From positions 5,062,976-5,126,975 of the forward strand of contig NC_134527.1 of the NCBI RefSeq assembly GCF_027942865.1: a stretch of DNA of 64,000 bases, in the 5' to 3' direction. Origin of the DNA: Odontesthes bonariensis (taxonomy: Eukaryota > Chordata > Actinopteri > Atheriniformes > Atherinopsidae). Within the stretch, counting starts at the first letter, position 1; each line of letters opens with the position of its first letter. The notes under the pieces are model-generated. The model worked only from the letters and a program-made list of their open reading frames with translations, was not told where the DNA came from and searched no databases. The position numbers and the translations under genes were made by a program. Positions 13,601-40,479 of this stretch are shown here, piece by piece.

Positions 13601-16600
13601 CTAAAAGCGCCGTTCTTTTCCTCAAAATTCCAAATGTTGAATAAAATATAAGGCCAGCAGGTTCCTGTGTGTGATGTCCTTGGACAAAATAAATCAGAAG
13701 AGCAACAGAATAACACGCAGTTCTGTCCCTTCAGGTGGTCTTTGAAGCGGCTTTCAGAAGTGCAAGCGGCGGACACGTGGCGCTCGATGACATTTCCTTT
13801 TCTCCCGAGTTCTGCAGCACAGACGCAGGTGAGCTGCATCCCGTGAATCCTACAAATATTGCACGGACCATGGAGTATACTCTAAGGGAAGTAAAAGAGG
13901 AGCACAGCATTGACAGAGCGACTCTTTGCATTTCTTCCACAGAGCCCATCTTTGACCCCTCCATCGCCAACTGTGATTTCGAGTCGGGTTTCTGCCACTA
14001 CACGCAAGACCAGGTGATGGAGTCATCGTGGAGGAGAGTGTCCGTGAAGCCCAACATATTCAGGAATGGAGACCACACCACGGGAGCAGGTGGGAACACG
14101 GGGAGGGATTGTAGGTGGGATGCTGAAGGCCTTCGTTCCTCACCTCCACGGAGGATTTTAGGCTTTTGGCTGATAGTTTTGGTTTTAAAGCAGAGTTACT
14201 TCCTGGTTCATTCAACACATTCTGCACACCAGCTGACGCTGGTTAGCATCGTTTTTAATCATAAAGAAAGCCAACCACATGGTTACGGTCGCGTGTCTGC
14301 CCACTTGCACCCACCAGGTCAGCGTTTGCAGCTTTAAAGGGATAGTTTGCCTCTTATGACATCCCACTGGAAAAAATCTAAATCTTACCAAGTATATTTG
14401 TCTCATTGAGTATCTCATTACACTTGATATAAGACACAACTGCCTAACAAGCACTATTTCAGCCAGATATAGGGACTTGTTTTAATACAATACTCTGGAA
14501 TATCTTGTTAAGTGAAAAAGTCTTGAAAACAAATTGTTTTGAGTCATATTTCACATGAAACAAGCTTTTTCTTTTTAATTTGAAGAGGTTTTTAAGCTAA
14601 TTTCAAGATCACTTTTAACTCAAAAGTCCTAAATATCACATCTTATTTCAAGAAATCTTGACAAGCCGATTTTCACTAGTTCCATTGGCAGATTTTTTTG
14701 CTTATTTCAAGCAAAAACGTCTTTTATTTGTTGTTTTTTTACTTATTTTTGGAGGGGCATTTTTTCCAGTGTATCCTTTGATTTCACTTCTCTTTATTTT
14801 ACCAAATTACGCTGCCAACTGTCATTTGTAGCGACAAATCTGCCATCAAACTACATTAGACCAAACACTCACTGAGGTACAAAAAATACAAACTTAGTTA
14901 AAAGAAATGTTCTCTAAGAGTTTGGAGGGGCATTTTTTCAAAATCCCATATTAGCAACATCATTTCTGAACATCTTCTTACCCCCTGCTGCGTCCTGTGA
15001 GCAGAGTTCCAGCCTCGTTTTGGTGTTGATGAAAGTAGTTCCGGCTAGTTGGCTGGGGTTTAAAAACTAAAGCGTTTTGCTTCTCAAAACAATATGCGTT
15101 CAACAGAGTAATACATTTGCATCACAAAATCGTTCTCCAGGAAAAAGTCAGACCTCACAATCGCTTGGCCCTATTTTCTCTCTCAAATCTAGGCTAAAAA
15201 CCTACTTATTTAGGATTGCTTTTAATACCCAGTAGTATGATGACACTTTTATCTTATTCGATTTTATTGTATTTTATTGCTTTCACTGTTCTTTTATTGT
15301 TTTTACTTATTCTTCTCTTTATTTATTACCTGCTATAAAGCACTTTGGTACACCGTAAGGATTGTCTGTAAAGGGCTGTATAAATAAAGTACTTTTACAT
15401 TAAAAAGAAGTGACATGGATTTAAGGTAAACACAAGAAACTTGTGCTAAAGGGGTTTCACTCCCCTTTTTTCAGCTGATTCTTACAAACGGGAACTGGTA
15501 TGTGTGGTTCATGCACGAACATAATGAGCAAGAGATTTCCAGGTTTTAGTAGTAGTACATTTACATGTGTAGACCGTGCAGACCGAACAGCAAACACCGT
15601 AACAGGCGCGGCTGTCGGCAGCGCGTAGTGATACGAAGGGAGAGAAAATAGTGCCAAGCGATTGTGAGGTCAGACTCCTGGAGAACGATTTTGTGATGCA
15701 AATGTATTACTCTTTTGGACTTTTGAGTTAAAAGTGATCTTGGAATTAGCTTAAAAACCTCTTCAAATTAAAAAGAAAAAGCTTGTTTCTTGTGAAATAT
15801 GACTCAAAACAATTTGTTTTCAAGACTTTTTCACTTAACAAGATATTCAAGATGTATTGTATTAAAACAAGTCCCTATATCTGGCTGAAATGGTACTTGT
15901 TAGGCAGTTGTGTCTTATATTAAGTGTAATGAGATACTCAATGAGAAAAATATGCTTGGTAAGATTTAGATTTTTCCAGTGCAAAACGAGGCTGGAACTC
16001 TGCTCACAGGACGCAGCAGGGGGTAAGAAAATGTTCATAAATGATGTTGCTAGTATGGGATGTCATACAGCTTCATGTCAAAAGAGGCGAACTATCCCTT
16101 TAAAAACCAGTGAAATTGTTGGACTGGATTAGAGGAAACTTCGTCGCAAACTACTAACAGGTGTGAGTTTTGATGGGAACATTCATGGCAAACTGAGGAA
16201 AAGAGAGATTCGCAAGAAAATAAGAGCCATCTTCTCCCTCCAGGATCTTTCCTGTTGGCTCACTCCCAGCTGGGCCCGCGCTCCGGCTACGTTAGCCGCC
16301 TAATCAGTCCAACTCTGCCTGGGAACATGAAGTACTGCCTGAGATTCTACTTCTCCCTGAGGGGTGAGCTGCATCCCAAAAAAAGTGACTTTGGTCAAGT
16401 GTCATATCTGTGTCTGCGTGAATCTTTGTGACTGATCGTAAATATCTCTGGCAAACGGCAGGATTCAACCAGACGGAGCAGGCTTTGACTGTTTATCTGC
16501 TGCGGCAGCAGGGCGGCAGCCGGGAGAAGATCTGGACTCAGGCAGAGAAGTCGAGAGGAATCTGGATCGCAGCGGACGTCACTTTCCAGCCATCGCAGCC

Positions 16601-18235
16601 TGCCAAGGTGAGGGAGGAGGAAGCGGAACTGTCGATGGAGAGTCGTAAGAGTAGTAAAAACCCAAATAAAAACAGAGAAATGGAAGGAGGAGGAGGGGGA
16701 GAGAGGGAATGTAGGAAAGGAGGGGAGATTCTAAGGGTGGAAAAGACAAGCTGAACACATGGAGATAAAAGAAGGAAGAAAGGGAATCCAAATCAAGTTT
16801 GTTTGTGTAGCACATTTCATGTACAAAACAATTCAAAGTGCTGCACATAAAATAAAAACATTGCAGCAGGGAGTGGAAGAAGCATTAAAACACATAAAAG
16901 AATATAAAGAGAAACAAATAAAATCATTTAAATTTATTTAAAAACAAGCAACAGTCCAGATAAATTCAAAGATATCGTGCAGATTTCATGCATAGACACA
17001 TTAGAAAAGAATGAGGGAAGGAGAAAATAAATAAGAATTTATGACACAAGAAAAGAGAGAAAAACAGATCAAATCCACAAAGAATGAAAGAACCTTTGTG
17101 GCTCTTATGTTTGACCTTTTACCGTAAACGCCTGTGATTTTCCTTTATTGGCCGTCCAGCTGCTGTCCAGCACACCATCGCTAAACCGTGAGCAGAATCA
17201 CTCATCGAGATGACAAAGCAGAGAGAGGATTTCCTCACAGACTTCTTGTTTCCCTCTTAACTTATTGCCTTTTTAAATGCAGCGCATTTGGTTTTCTTTT
17301 CATCCTCACAAGAGGTTTAAGATTCTGACACGCGGCTTTGGAGCAGAGTATGAGCAACATCTGGAGCCATCCTCGCCCGGACCCGAACGTTTAGTGGTTG
17401 TAAGACTTGGAGAAAGCCGATGAGGCGGCCTCTGCTCACTGTCAGCCTTTGCTGTTCAGGTGGCTTTCGTCAGCACCTGCAGGAGCTTCTGGGACTGCGG
17501 CTCCGTGGCTCTGGACGACATCAGTTTGAGCCTCGGCGACTGTGAGTTAACGGCAGGTAACAAGCTGCATTATTATCCGCATCTTTTTAAAGGTTAGCTT
17601 TTTTTTAGGGCTGTAGCAATACAGTAATCTTACAATACAATACGATACACGATATTCAGCCAACGATACGATTCGATACGATACTTTACGATATGATACG
17701 GTACGATTCCATTCGATTTGATACGATACGATTCGATGCGGTACGATACGATACGATTCCATTCGATTTGAAACAATACGATTCGATACTTTACGATATG
17801 ATACGGTACAAAACGATACGATCCTTTACGATATGATACAGTACGATTCCATTCGATTTGATACGATGCGGTTCGATACGATTCGATACTTTACGATATG
17901 ATACGGTACAAAACAATACGATTCGATGCGATTCAATTCGATACACTTACATCATTTTCTGGGAAAAAAAGGGACAGTGTGATTTGACATGAATCGTTGC
18001 TGATTGGACCGGTGGTCCGACCTTTGAACCGGAAGGACGACACAGCCAGACAAACAGAAACAAACGAACATGTCACAAACGTGAGAGCTGTGCACTTTAT
18101 ACAACATTTTTATGAACTAATTTTTCCCTGTTTTGTATAATGTGACCCCCCCGGCATTATATTGTATCACCTTAATCTTCTGTGTTTTCACTAATTGTAA
18201 CGTCTGACTTTTCAATAAAGTTTGCTTAAAAAATA

Positions 18236-18266
<31 letters not shown>

Positions 18267-20996
18267 ATCGATACTCGCGGCTGAAAAATCGATACTTTAT
18301 CGGGAAACCAAATATCGATATATATCGCAGTATCGATAAAATTTACTCAGCCCTACTTTTTGTTTTTTTCACTCAGCAGTTCTGTTTCGAGGGTTCAGTT
18401 TGTTTAATTCGTCTTCTTTCAGGACTGTTGTCGTCTCCTCTCTCTGGACACTGTGACTTTGAGGAAGGGATGTGCGGCTACACTCAGGATAAGCAGGGCG
18501 ACGCTGCCGACTGGGAGCTGAGAAGAGGATCCACCCCAACCTCATACACCGGCCCCAGAGGGGACCACACCTCCGGTCTCGGTGAGGATCCCGCTAGAGA
18601 CTCACTGGATATTTCTCACCGAGGACGACTCAAACAGAGCTCTATAAGTCTATAAACGGACAAACTTCTTCCTTCACTGTCTGCCAGGACACTACCTGTT
18701 CATGGAGGCGTCGCCCATGCTGCCCGGCCAGAGCGTGCGGCTGCTGTCCCGCCCTCTCAGGGGGGCCAGGGGCCCCCAGTGTCTGCGGTTCTTCTATCAC
18801 ATGTATGGCTCGGGCACAGGCCAGCTCAGAGTTCTCATCGACGACGAGGAGGAGGACGTGTTGCTGTGGCAACGGAGCGGCGAGCAGAGCGTTGCCTGGC
18901 TGAGGGCCCAAGTGGAGTACGACTGTAACAGACAACATCAGGCAAGAGTGGGATAAAAAAAATAACCCTTAAATCATGCATTATTATTTAGATATTTGAA
19001 CTGAAGACTGGAAAATACTTACTGCTCATAATGGGTCTCAGTGGGTTGTTATTCCACCTCAGAGAGAGCATGAGGTGAAGTAGAATTAGATTAGGAAAAG
19101 AGCCGTCAACTTTTTCATCTTCAAATGAGTGGCATGATGTGGCTGATTCAGTTAGAGAGAAAACTTCAAGTAACACCAGAAGAAATCTGATCCTGAACTC
19201 TTCTCTATCAGTGGGGTCACATGGCACTGAAAGGATCAGATTATTGGCTAAATTACAATAAGAATGAGTTGAGCGAGGGTAATTCTCCTTGGATATATGG
19301 CGGTGAATGAATGGGATCAGAGGCACAAAGCGTGTCATACCCCGGTATGATAGGTGGCGCTGTACCCATTCCAGCTGTTGCTAATAGAGCCACTTCCTGT
19401 TGACCTCTTCACCACCAACAACAACAACCAAACTCAGGCATTGGAGAAAGATGGAGAACGCAGAGCAAGATGAAGCTACGTCCCTCTACATTTGGTCTGT
19501 GATGAGCTGCTTGTTGCACAAACTCGATGCCCAACGGAGCATTCTCCATCGCGTTGTTTGTTTCTTTCTGACGGCGACAACAACAGGAATATCGTCTCCT
19601 TTGACTTCCGGGTCACGACCCCGGGAAAACATCTGGAGCATGCGCAGAACGCAAAGTCTGATTCACCATGTGCTTCAGCGTCTACAAGCAGGTTTAATTT
19701 GACTTTCAACAGAGTTATCTCGGGTCTTAATCCGATCCGATCCAATTTCTTGTCAGATTAAGGTGTCTACATGAACTTAATAACTCAGTCTTATTGTAAT
19801 ATAGCCAATTATCAGAACCTTTCAGTTCCATGTGACCGTTAAACCCAAAACTTTTCATGTTCACATTATCAAGAAGCTTAAAGGAGAATTCCGGCCATTT
19901 AACAAACATATCCCATCTGTTGGAGACCCAAGGAAGTTTGCCAAAGGGAAAACCGCGAGAAATTTTCATGCCCGCTGCGCAAAGTTTTCCAATTGTGCTG
20001 ATTTCCATGAAAGCGGGCTCCATCGGGCAAGCGTTTAACCTTTCCTGAGGCTCTTAACGTGTATCAAAATACTTTTGAACGAATTGGCCGTGGTGTCAGT
20101 AGCAATACAATTCAACCCAGGGGGCTAACCATAAAAGATCATTTTGGAATACTATAGTGTATGACTTCGGCGATCAATTTGTGCGCACGCCTGTGGAACA
20201 CGGAAGCTAAGAGAGTTAGGTGCGCTGTTTTTGAAATCTCAAAATGTATCATGTCTGTGCTAGCTAATGGTATGGTTAGCCCCTGGGTTGAATTGTATTG
20301 CTACTGACACCACGGCCAATTCGGTCAAAATACACGTTAAGAGCCTCAGGCGAAAGAGCCAGCTTTCATGGAAATCAGCGTAATCGGACAACTTTGCGCA
20401 CCGGGCATGAAAATTTCTCGCGGTTTTCCCTTTGGCAAACTTCCCTGGGTCTCCAACAGATGGGATATGTTTGTAAAATGGCCGGAATTCTCCTTTAAAA
20501 TTACAAAGTAGTTTAAAAACTGTAATCGTGAAGAAGAAATAATGAAAGGTAAAAAGAAAAACTCACGTTGAACATGCCAGTAAGGTGCTGGTGCTGCTCC
20601 TCAAGCCTCCGATCTGTGGTGGAAGGGTGCAGCGACACTATGGAGCTGGGATATGGGTTTTGTAACGTGAATGCTCTCCTCTAATGTGGCCGGTAACCGT
20701 GTCAGTGAGCCAACAGATGAGGGTTCAGGTCCCTAAACTGTCCAACAGCTTTGAAGAATAACCTAAATACTGGTTTACGTCCCAGATCGTATTTGAAGCC
20801 ACCAGAGGATCCTCGGTGAGGAGTGACATCGCTCTTGATGACATAATTTTTGAAGGTGGCCCTTGCCCAGGTAAACAGCTCATTTAATACGCTGCCCGCT
20901 ATAATCTGAGCCACGTTGCAGCTTTCTGATTTCTACATTTCCCCCACAGAGACGGAGGACAGCTCCACCTCGAGAACCTCCAATGAGATCGAGTAG
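3786..20996 (+). CDS. mamdc2: MAM domain-containing protein 2 (mamcan-like), 5' partial, 13 coding exons
   Basis: Secreted extracellular-matrix protein of the MAMDC2 family, built from four MAM domains (adhesion/oligomerisation modules of about 160-170 residues with paired cysteines). Coding exons: 3786-4075, 7568-7652, 9254-9391, 10096-10373, 13735-13828, 13943-14089, 16244-16363, 16462-16607, 17460-17556, 18423-18581, 18688-18941, 20786-20870, 20950-20996. All junctions keep phase, giving 645 residues and a TAG stop; the human protein is 686, so about 40-50 N-terminal residues (signal peptide, start of MAM1) are left of the window. Matches to human MAMDC2 run through every exon, for example EFEDWSCLRLVYQIAES, VALDDISFSPEFC and TPTSYTGPRGDHTSGLG. 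One intron uses a GC donor. A fish a/b paralogue assignment cannot be made from the window. Confidence 0.93.
4256..4710 (-). mobile_element. LINE-like 3' fragment with (CAAAT)n end
   Basis: The left edge is a short (caaat)n run followed by tttatttgtatagcacattt. The same sequence recurs at about 16790-17010 and 24340-25110, which identifies it as an interspersed family. Read on the minus strand it has a short open stretch (4469-4657) shared with the copy at 24.6 kb. The family is not certain; the layout suits a non-LTR retrotransposon 3' end. Confidence 0.5.
5237..5930 (+). repeat. Tandem duplication of a ~325-bp unit with TTAGC microsatellite
   Basis: The sequence starting agattacacaaattcatttg at about 5239 restarts at about 5565 and runs nearly identically through the caccgctacacttaacgcc, gcttagcttag and ggaagcattcttgttggtg segments. 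The second unit has a longer run of ttagc repeats (about 5766-5805) and an insert around 5720-5760. Both units lie in a mamdc2 intron. Confidence 0.85.
6569..6976. mobile_element. CACTGGAAAA-type inverted-repeat element, copy A
   Basis: The termini are CACTGGAAAAAAT (6569) and the exact inverse ATTTTTTCCAGTG (ending 6976). About 400 bp of AT-rich interior is shared with copies at 9485-9908, 14365-14771, 15717-15981 (inverted) and 49518-49936. It has no coding capacity, so it is a non-autonomous DNA element. I could not read a clear target-site duplication, so the superfamily is open. Confidence 0.75.
7909..8525. mobile_element. Harbinger-like MITE (GGCTGTGTTCG family), copy 1
   Basis: The ends are GGCTGTGTTCGAAACCGC at 7909 and its inverse GCGGTTTCGAACACAGCC ending at 8525. 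AAT on both sides (7906-7908, 8526-8528) fits a 3-bp target duplication. Other copies are at 22268-22900 and 56148-56775. The interior has no convincing ORF. Three-base duplications (AAT here, TTA at copy 3) point to the PIF/Harbinger superfamily. Confidence 0.75.
8562..9245 (+). mobile_element. L2/CR1-type LINE, 5'-truncated, reverse-transcriptase C-terminal remnant
   Basis: Translation of 8577-8891 contains SLSRLQLVQNAAARLLTNTN and HITPVLNSLHWLPVLYRTDF, the conserved tail of L2-like fish LINE ORFs; downstream frames are shifted. The 3' end is the typical gtaaagggctgtataaataaagta tail. The same tail occurs at 15186-15403 and 45903-46285. The copy is dead (truncated, frameshifted). Its end lies only about 10 nt from the next mamdc2 exon acceptor at 9253/9254. 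Confidence 0.85.
9254..13828 (+). CDS. mamdc2: mamdc2 exons for MAM domain 2
   Basis: Exon 9254-9391 opens the domain with CDFEEPHLCGYTNQWNVNVN and ends at a split glycine before gtaggt. Exon 10096-10373 continues with HFMYADSGYSKTLKEVAKLA and the core strand MSGCLSFQYQ. Exon 13735-13828 closes it with VVFEAAFRSASGGHVALDDI and SFSPEFC. The first acceptor (ctgcctccag) sits directly behind a LINE tail. The intron between the last two exons holds a hAT element with a clean 8-bp duplication and a hAT/SINE composite. Confidence 0.92.
9485..9908. mobile_element. CACTGGAAAA-type inverted-repeat element, copy B
   Basis: It starts CACTGGAAAAAATC at 9485 and ends TTTTTTCCAGTG at 9908. The interior is nearly the same as copy A, including the gacttgttt and caagaaatcttgacaagcc segments. 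It lies about 95 bp downstream of a mamdc2 exon and carries no ORF. Confidence 0.75.
10455..11307. mobile_element. Non-autonomous hAT element with 8-bp target duplication
   Basis: The terminal inverted repeats are CAGAGCCGGCCCAAG (10455) and the inverse of CAGGGCCGGCCCAAG (ending 11307). The flanks carry an exact 8-bp duplication CATATACT at 10447-10454 and 11308-11315, the hallmark of hAT insertion. The 853-bp interior is AT-rich without a transposase ORF. It sits about 80 bp behind the donor of a mamdc2 exon. Confidence 0.93.
11690..12010 (+). mobile_element. Tc1-like transposon fragment
   Basis: The frame around 11744-11960 gives GKGYKTICKPFGIHHSTVRR followed by VIHRWKTF, the helix-turn-helix DNA-binding region of Tc1-family transposases. 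It loses similarity soon after and lacks the DD34E catalytic part, so it is a relic. A better-preserved relative is at 45240-45720. Confidence 0.75.
12530..12790. repeat. LINE-tail-like AT-rich repeat (tttattcat family)
   Basis: The segment beginning aatagaatagaaaaatac and continuing through agtcaagtagctcaaaa and gattgtatatta is repeated at about 43770-43895, there with ccccaatgggggaaattc intact. The layout suits the 3' part of a non-LTR element. No ORF is present. Confidence 0.5.
12790..13509 (+). mobile_element. hAT derivative with BED zinc finger plus embedded SINE, copy 1
   Basis: The right end reads gttgcccagcccta (ending 13509), the inverse of the TAGGGCTGGGC terminus seen at the minus-strand copies; the left terminus is missing. 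A 101-codon frame (13092-13397) encodes a BED-type finger: [12 protein letters not shown], then [10 protein letters not shown] (Cys-x2-Cys, His-x4-His). It ends early with no transposase catalytic domain. A tRNA-derived SINE (about 12800-12972, minus orientation) lies directly upstream at the same relative position as in the copy at 36.2 kb. Confidence 0.8.
12800..12972 (-). mobile_element. tRNA-derived SINE (inside hAT copy 1)
   Basis: Read on the minus strand, the right part has an A-box-like TGGCGTAGTGGGTTGAGC and, about 45 bp on, a B-box-like GGCTCGAGTCC. An unrelated 3' body follows (ctctctgcttcctgtctct). Other copies are at 36374-36550, 50985-51127 (B-box deleted) and 57500-57556 (fragment). 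Confidence 0.8.
13943..17556 (+). CDS. mamdc2: mamdc2 exons for MAM domain 3
   Basis: Exon 13943-14089 holds a short linker and CDFESGFCHYTQDQ, SSWRRVSVKPN and GDHTTGAG. Exon 16244-16363 gives SFLLAHSQLGPRSGYVSRLI and CLRFYFSLR. Exon 16462-16607 gives GFNQTEQALTVYLLRQQGGS and GIWIAADVTF. Exon 17460-17556 closes the domain with VAFVSTCRSFWDCGSVALDD. The pattern follows human MAMDC2 (VVFMSLCKSFWDCGLVALDD at the same place). The 2.15-kb intron after the first exon is filled by a nested repeat complex. Confidence 0.92.
14365..14771. mobile_element. CACTGGAAAA-type inverted-repeat element, copy C (nested)
   Basis: It starts CACTGGAAAAAATC (14365) and ends TTTTTTCCAGTG (14771), inserted in the left arm of the TTAA foldback element right after gacatcc. 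The foldback arm resumes near 14943 at atcccatattagc, after a further 170 bp containing the start of another ggaggggcattttttc terminus. Confidence 0.75.
15186..15403 (+). mobile_element. L2-type LINE 3' tail fragment
   Basis: The sequence from ctaggctaaaaacctactta to ctgtataaataaagtac matches the last ~200 bp of the LINE at 8562-9245. It has no reading frame and sits inside the foldback element at 14334-16103. Confidence 0.75.
16790..17010 (-). mobile_element. LINE-like 3' fragment (same family as 4256-4710)
   Basis: The segments gtgtagcacatttcatgtac and cattgcagcagggagtgga match the copies at 4.3 kb and 24.4 kb. It lies in the mamdc2 intron just after exon 16462-16607. No coding capacity was seen. 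Confidence 0.5.
17606..18355. mobile_element. hAT-like element containing a GATAC-rich satellite
   Basis: The termini are TAGGGCTGTAGC (17606) and CAGCCCTA (ending 18355). The flanks CTTTTTTT (17598-17605) and CTTTTTTG (18356-18363) differ at one of 8 bases, consistent with a hAT duplication. The left half (17632-17945) is an irregular array of 5-bp (gatac) and related units. The right half includes a (TA)n run (18234-18255) and cgatatatatcgcagtatcg. There is no real ORF. Confidence 0.7.
18423..20996 (+). CDS. mamdc2: mamdc2 exons for MAM domain 4 and C-terminal tail
   Basis: Exon 18423-18581 encodes CDFEEGMCGYTQDKQGDAAD and TPTSYTGPRGDHTSGLG. Exon 18688-18941 encodes LLSRPLRGARGPQCLRFFYH and GEQSVAWLRAQVEYDCNRQH. 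Exon 20786-20870 gives IVFEATRGSSVRSDIALDDI and the last cysteine. Exon 20950-20996 gives a short acidic/serine tail ending TSRTSNEIE and TAG. Intron 18942-20785 starts with GC, not GT (catcag|gcaaga). The 1.8-kb intron holds two palindromic elements. Confidence 0.92.
19240..19810. mobile_element. Degenerate inverted-repeat element in mamdc2 intron
   Basis: The left part reads ggctaaattacaataagaatgag. The right part reads the inverse, ctcagtcttattgtaatatagcc, preceded by ggtgtctacatgaacttaat. A partial relative is at about 30650-30770. The interior frames are open for up to 100 codons but resemble nothing known and lack constraint signs. A non-autonomous DNA element is the best reading. Confidence 0.5.
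19878..20498. mobile_element. TTAA-flanked foldback element (TTAAAGGAGAATTCCGG family), copy 1
   Basis: The ends are TTAAAGGAGAATTCCGGCC (19878) and the inverse GGCCGGAATTCTCCTTTAA (ending 20498). The arms are long: the left arm through gaaagcgggctccatcggg is mirrored in the right arm. A second copy is at 28595-29492. It has no transposase. Confidence 0.75.
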
Positions 20997-21240
20997 GAGG
21001 CCAACTGCTGCGTAGGATGCATGCCACCCCCCCCACCTCCCTCCTCTTCCCATTTCTTTTTTTGCACATTTCAGACAACTACATGTCAGTCACAGCGTGT
21101 GGACACAGGAAATCTTTCACGTAGTTCTGTTTTCATGGGGCAACACATATCACATATCGTTAAACTGTGTCTTCCTTCACATTTATATGCATTAGATTAA
21201 TGCTCATTGCTAAAATAAAGCGAGAAGGTTCTTTAACGCA
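20997..21240 (+). other. mamdc2: mamdc2 3' UTR with polyadenylation signal
   Basis: AATAAA lies at 21214-21219, about 220 bp after the TAG stop. It is followed by the T-rich stretch 21246-21265, which can serve as the downstream element. Cleavage is therefore expected near 21230-21245. Confidence 0.75.
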
Positions 21241-21309
21241 ACTTGTCTTTTCTTTTTTCTTTTAAAAGGAGTTTGTGTTTGCAAAAAAACTCGGAGAGCG
21301 ACAGGAGAC

Positions 21310-21396
21310 ACCAAAACCAATATATTCAGATTTATTTCAAACATACACTGTACATTTCAATGAAAAAACGTTTCATTTGGTCCCTCAGAAAGATCG
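21310..21396 (-). other. slc30a5: slc30a5 3' UTR with polyadenylation signal
   Basis: The inverse signal TTTATT at 21331-21336 gives AATAAA on the minus strand, about 60 nt after the stop codon (complement of 21397-21399). This makes a very short 3' UTR. A more distal site is not excluded, but distal transcripts would run into the mamdc2 3' end. Confidence 0.65.
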
Positions 21397-39808
<18,412 letters not shown>

Positions 39809-40019
39809 TTTTAAGACCCCAAAACACGGCCAGTTACAGTATTTATGTTCCTATTGTTCTTTACGTCACTGTTCTCAGAATAGTGACACTAATCCACATC
39901 CAGTTACCGCTAAAGAATACGAGTCTTTCCTGCCTCTTATTCATACTCACGGTGATACTTGTCTGGCTCATAAAGTGCACACAAACATACACTTATCGTC
40001 AGCTGGCAGCCTAATTTGC

Positions 40020-40075
40020 TTGTTAGCGAGCTAGCCGTTAGCTAGCTAGTTAGCTAGCTAGTTAGCTAGCTGGCA
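40020..40075. repeat. TAGC microsatellite just upstream of the slc30a5 start codon
   Basis: An irregular run of tagctagctagt units, about 55 bp, 215-270 bp upstream of the ATG. It lies either in the 5' UTR or its first intron. The unit is self-complementary, so it can fold into a hairpin. Confidence 0.8.
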
Positions 40076-40254
40076 TGCCAGTTAAATATCCTCAAAACTT
40101 TCTAGGAAGCGTCTCGTGCTCCGTGTTCATTGTGTGTCAAAGAAACCCACGAGGCGCTCATTTCAAGCAAAAAATAAGAAACATTTTCGATTGACAACGT
40201 GACAAACAAACACGAAAGTCCACTATGAGAGAGCATAAAAATCCAAGCTGTCCA

Positions 40255-40345
40255 TACAGCCACGACACTTCCGGACACGGTAGAATGTTCCATGTCACGT
40301 GTGAGAGCTCGTGAGCGTTGCTGCTGCGCAGTTCAGTGCTTCGGC
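40255..40345 (-). promoter_or_regulatory. slc30a5: Candidate slc30a5 core promoter
   Basis: The minus strand has an ETS/GABP-type CCGGAAGTG (complement of 40266-40274) and an E-box CACGTG (40296-40301) in a locally GC-richer stretch, about 460-490 bp upstream of the ATG. Such ETS plus E-box layouts are usual for TATA-less housekeeping genes. The start site itself cannot be fixed from sequence. Confidence 0.45.
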
Positions 40346-40479
40346 GCAGAGTTCTGCGCAGGTAGATTGGATCCGAAATGTGACGTTCAGATTTCATCTT
40401 GTATTATGTTTCTATACGTTTCTTTGTACAATTATACTTTTATATATATTTTCCTTCCCCTTGCTAAACAGTTTTATTC

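Larger units (their letters stand above)
14334..16103. mobile_element. TTAA-flanked foldback element (TTAAAGGGATAG family), with nested inserts
   Basis: The left end is TTAAAGGGATAGTTTGCCTC (14334). The right end is the inverse, GCGAACTATCCCTTTAA (ending 16103). The arms share a long inverted block that includes gtcctgtgagcagagttccagcc. Inside are a CACTGG element (14365-14771), part of a second one in inverse (15717-15981), an L2-type LINE tail (15186-15403), and a segment matching a tmc2 intron (about 15407-15550). A simpler copy is at 48226-48686. TTAA ends suggest piggyBac-type integration; this is an inference. Confidence 0.7.

Noticed and set aside
13735-14337. 200-codon continuous frame
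   Set aside because: It reads through an 114-bp intron; the two mamdc2 exons (13735-13828, 13943-14089) explain the similarity.
18942-18950. Extending the mamdc2 exon to a GT seven bases further (adding Ala-Arg)
   Set aside because: aga|gtggga is a poor donor, and the GC donor aligns exactly with the human exon boundary.
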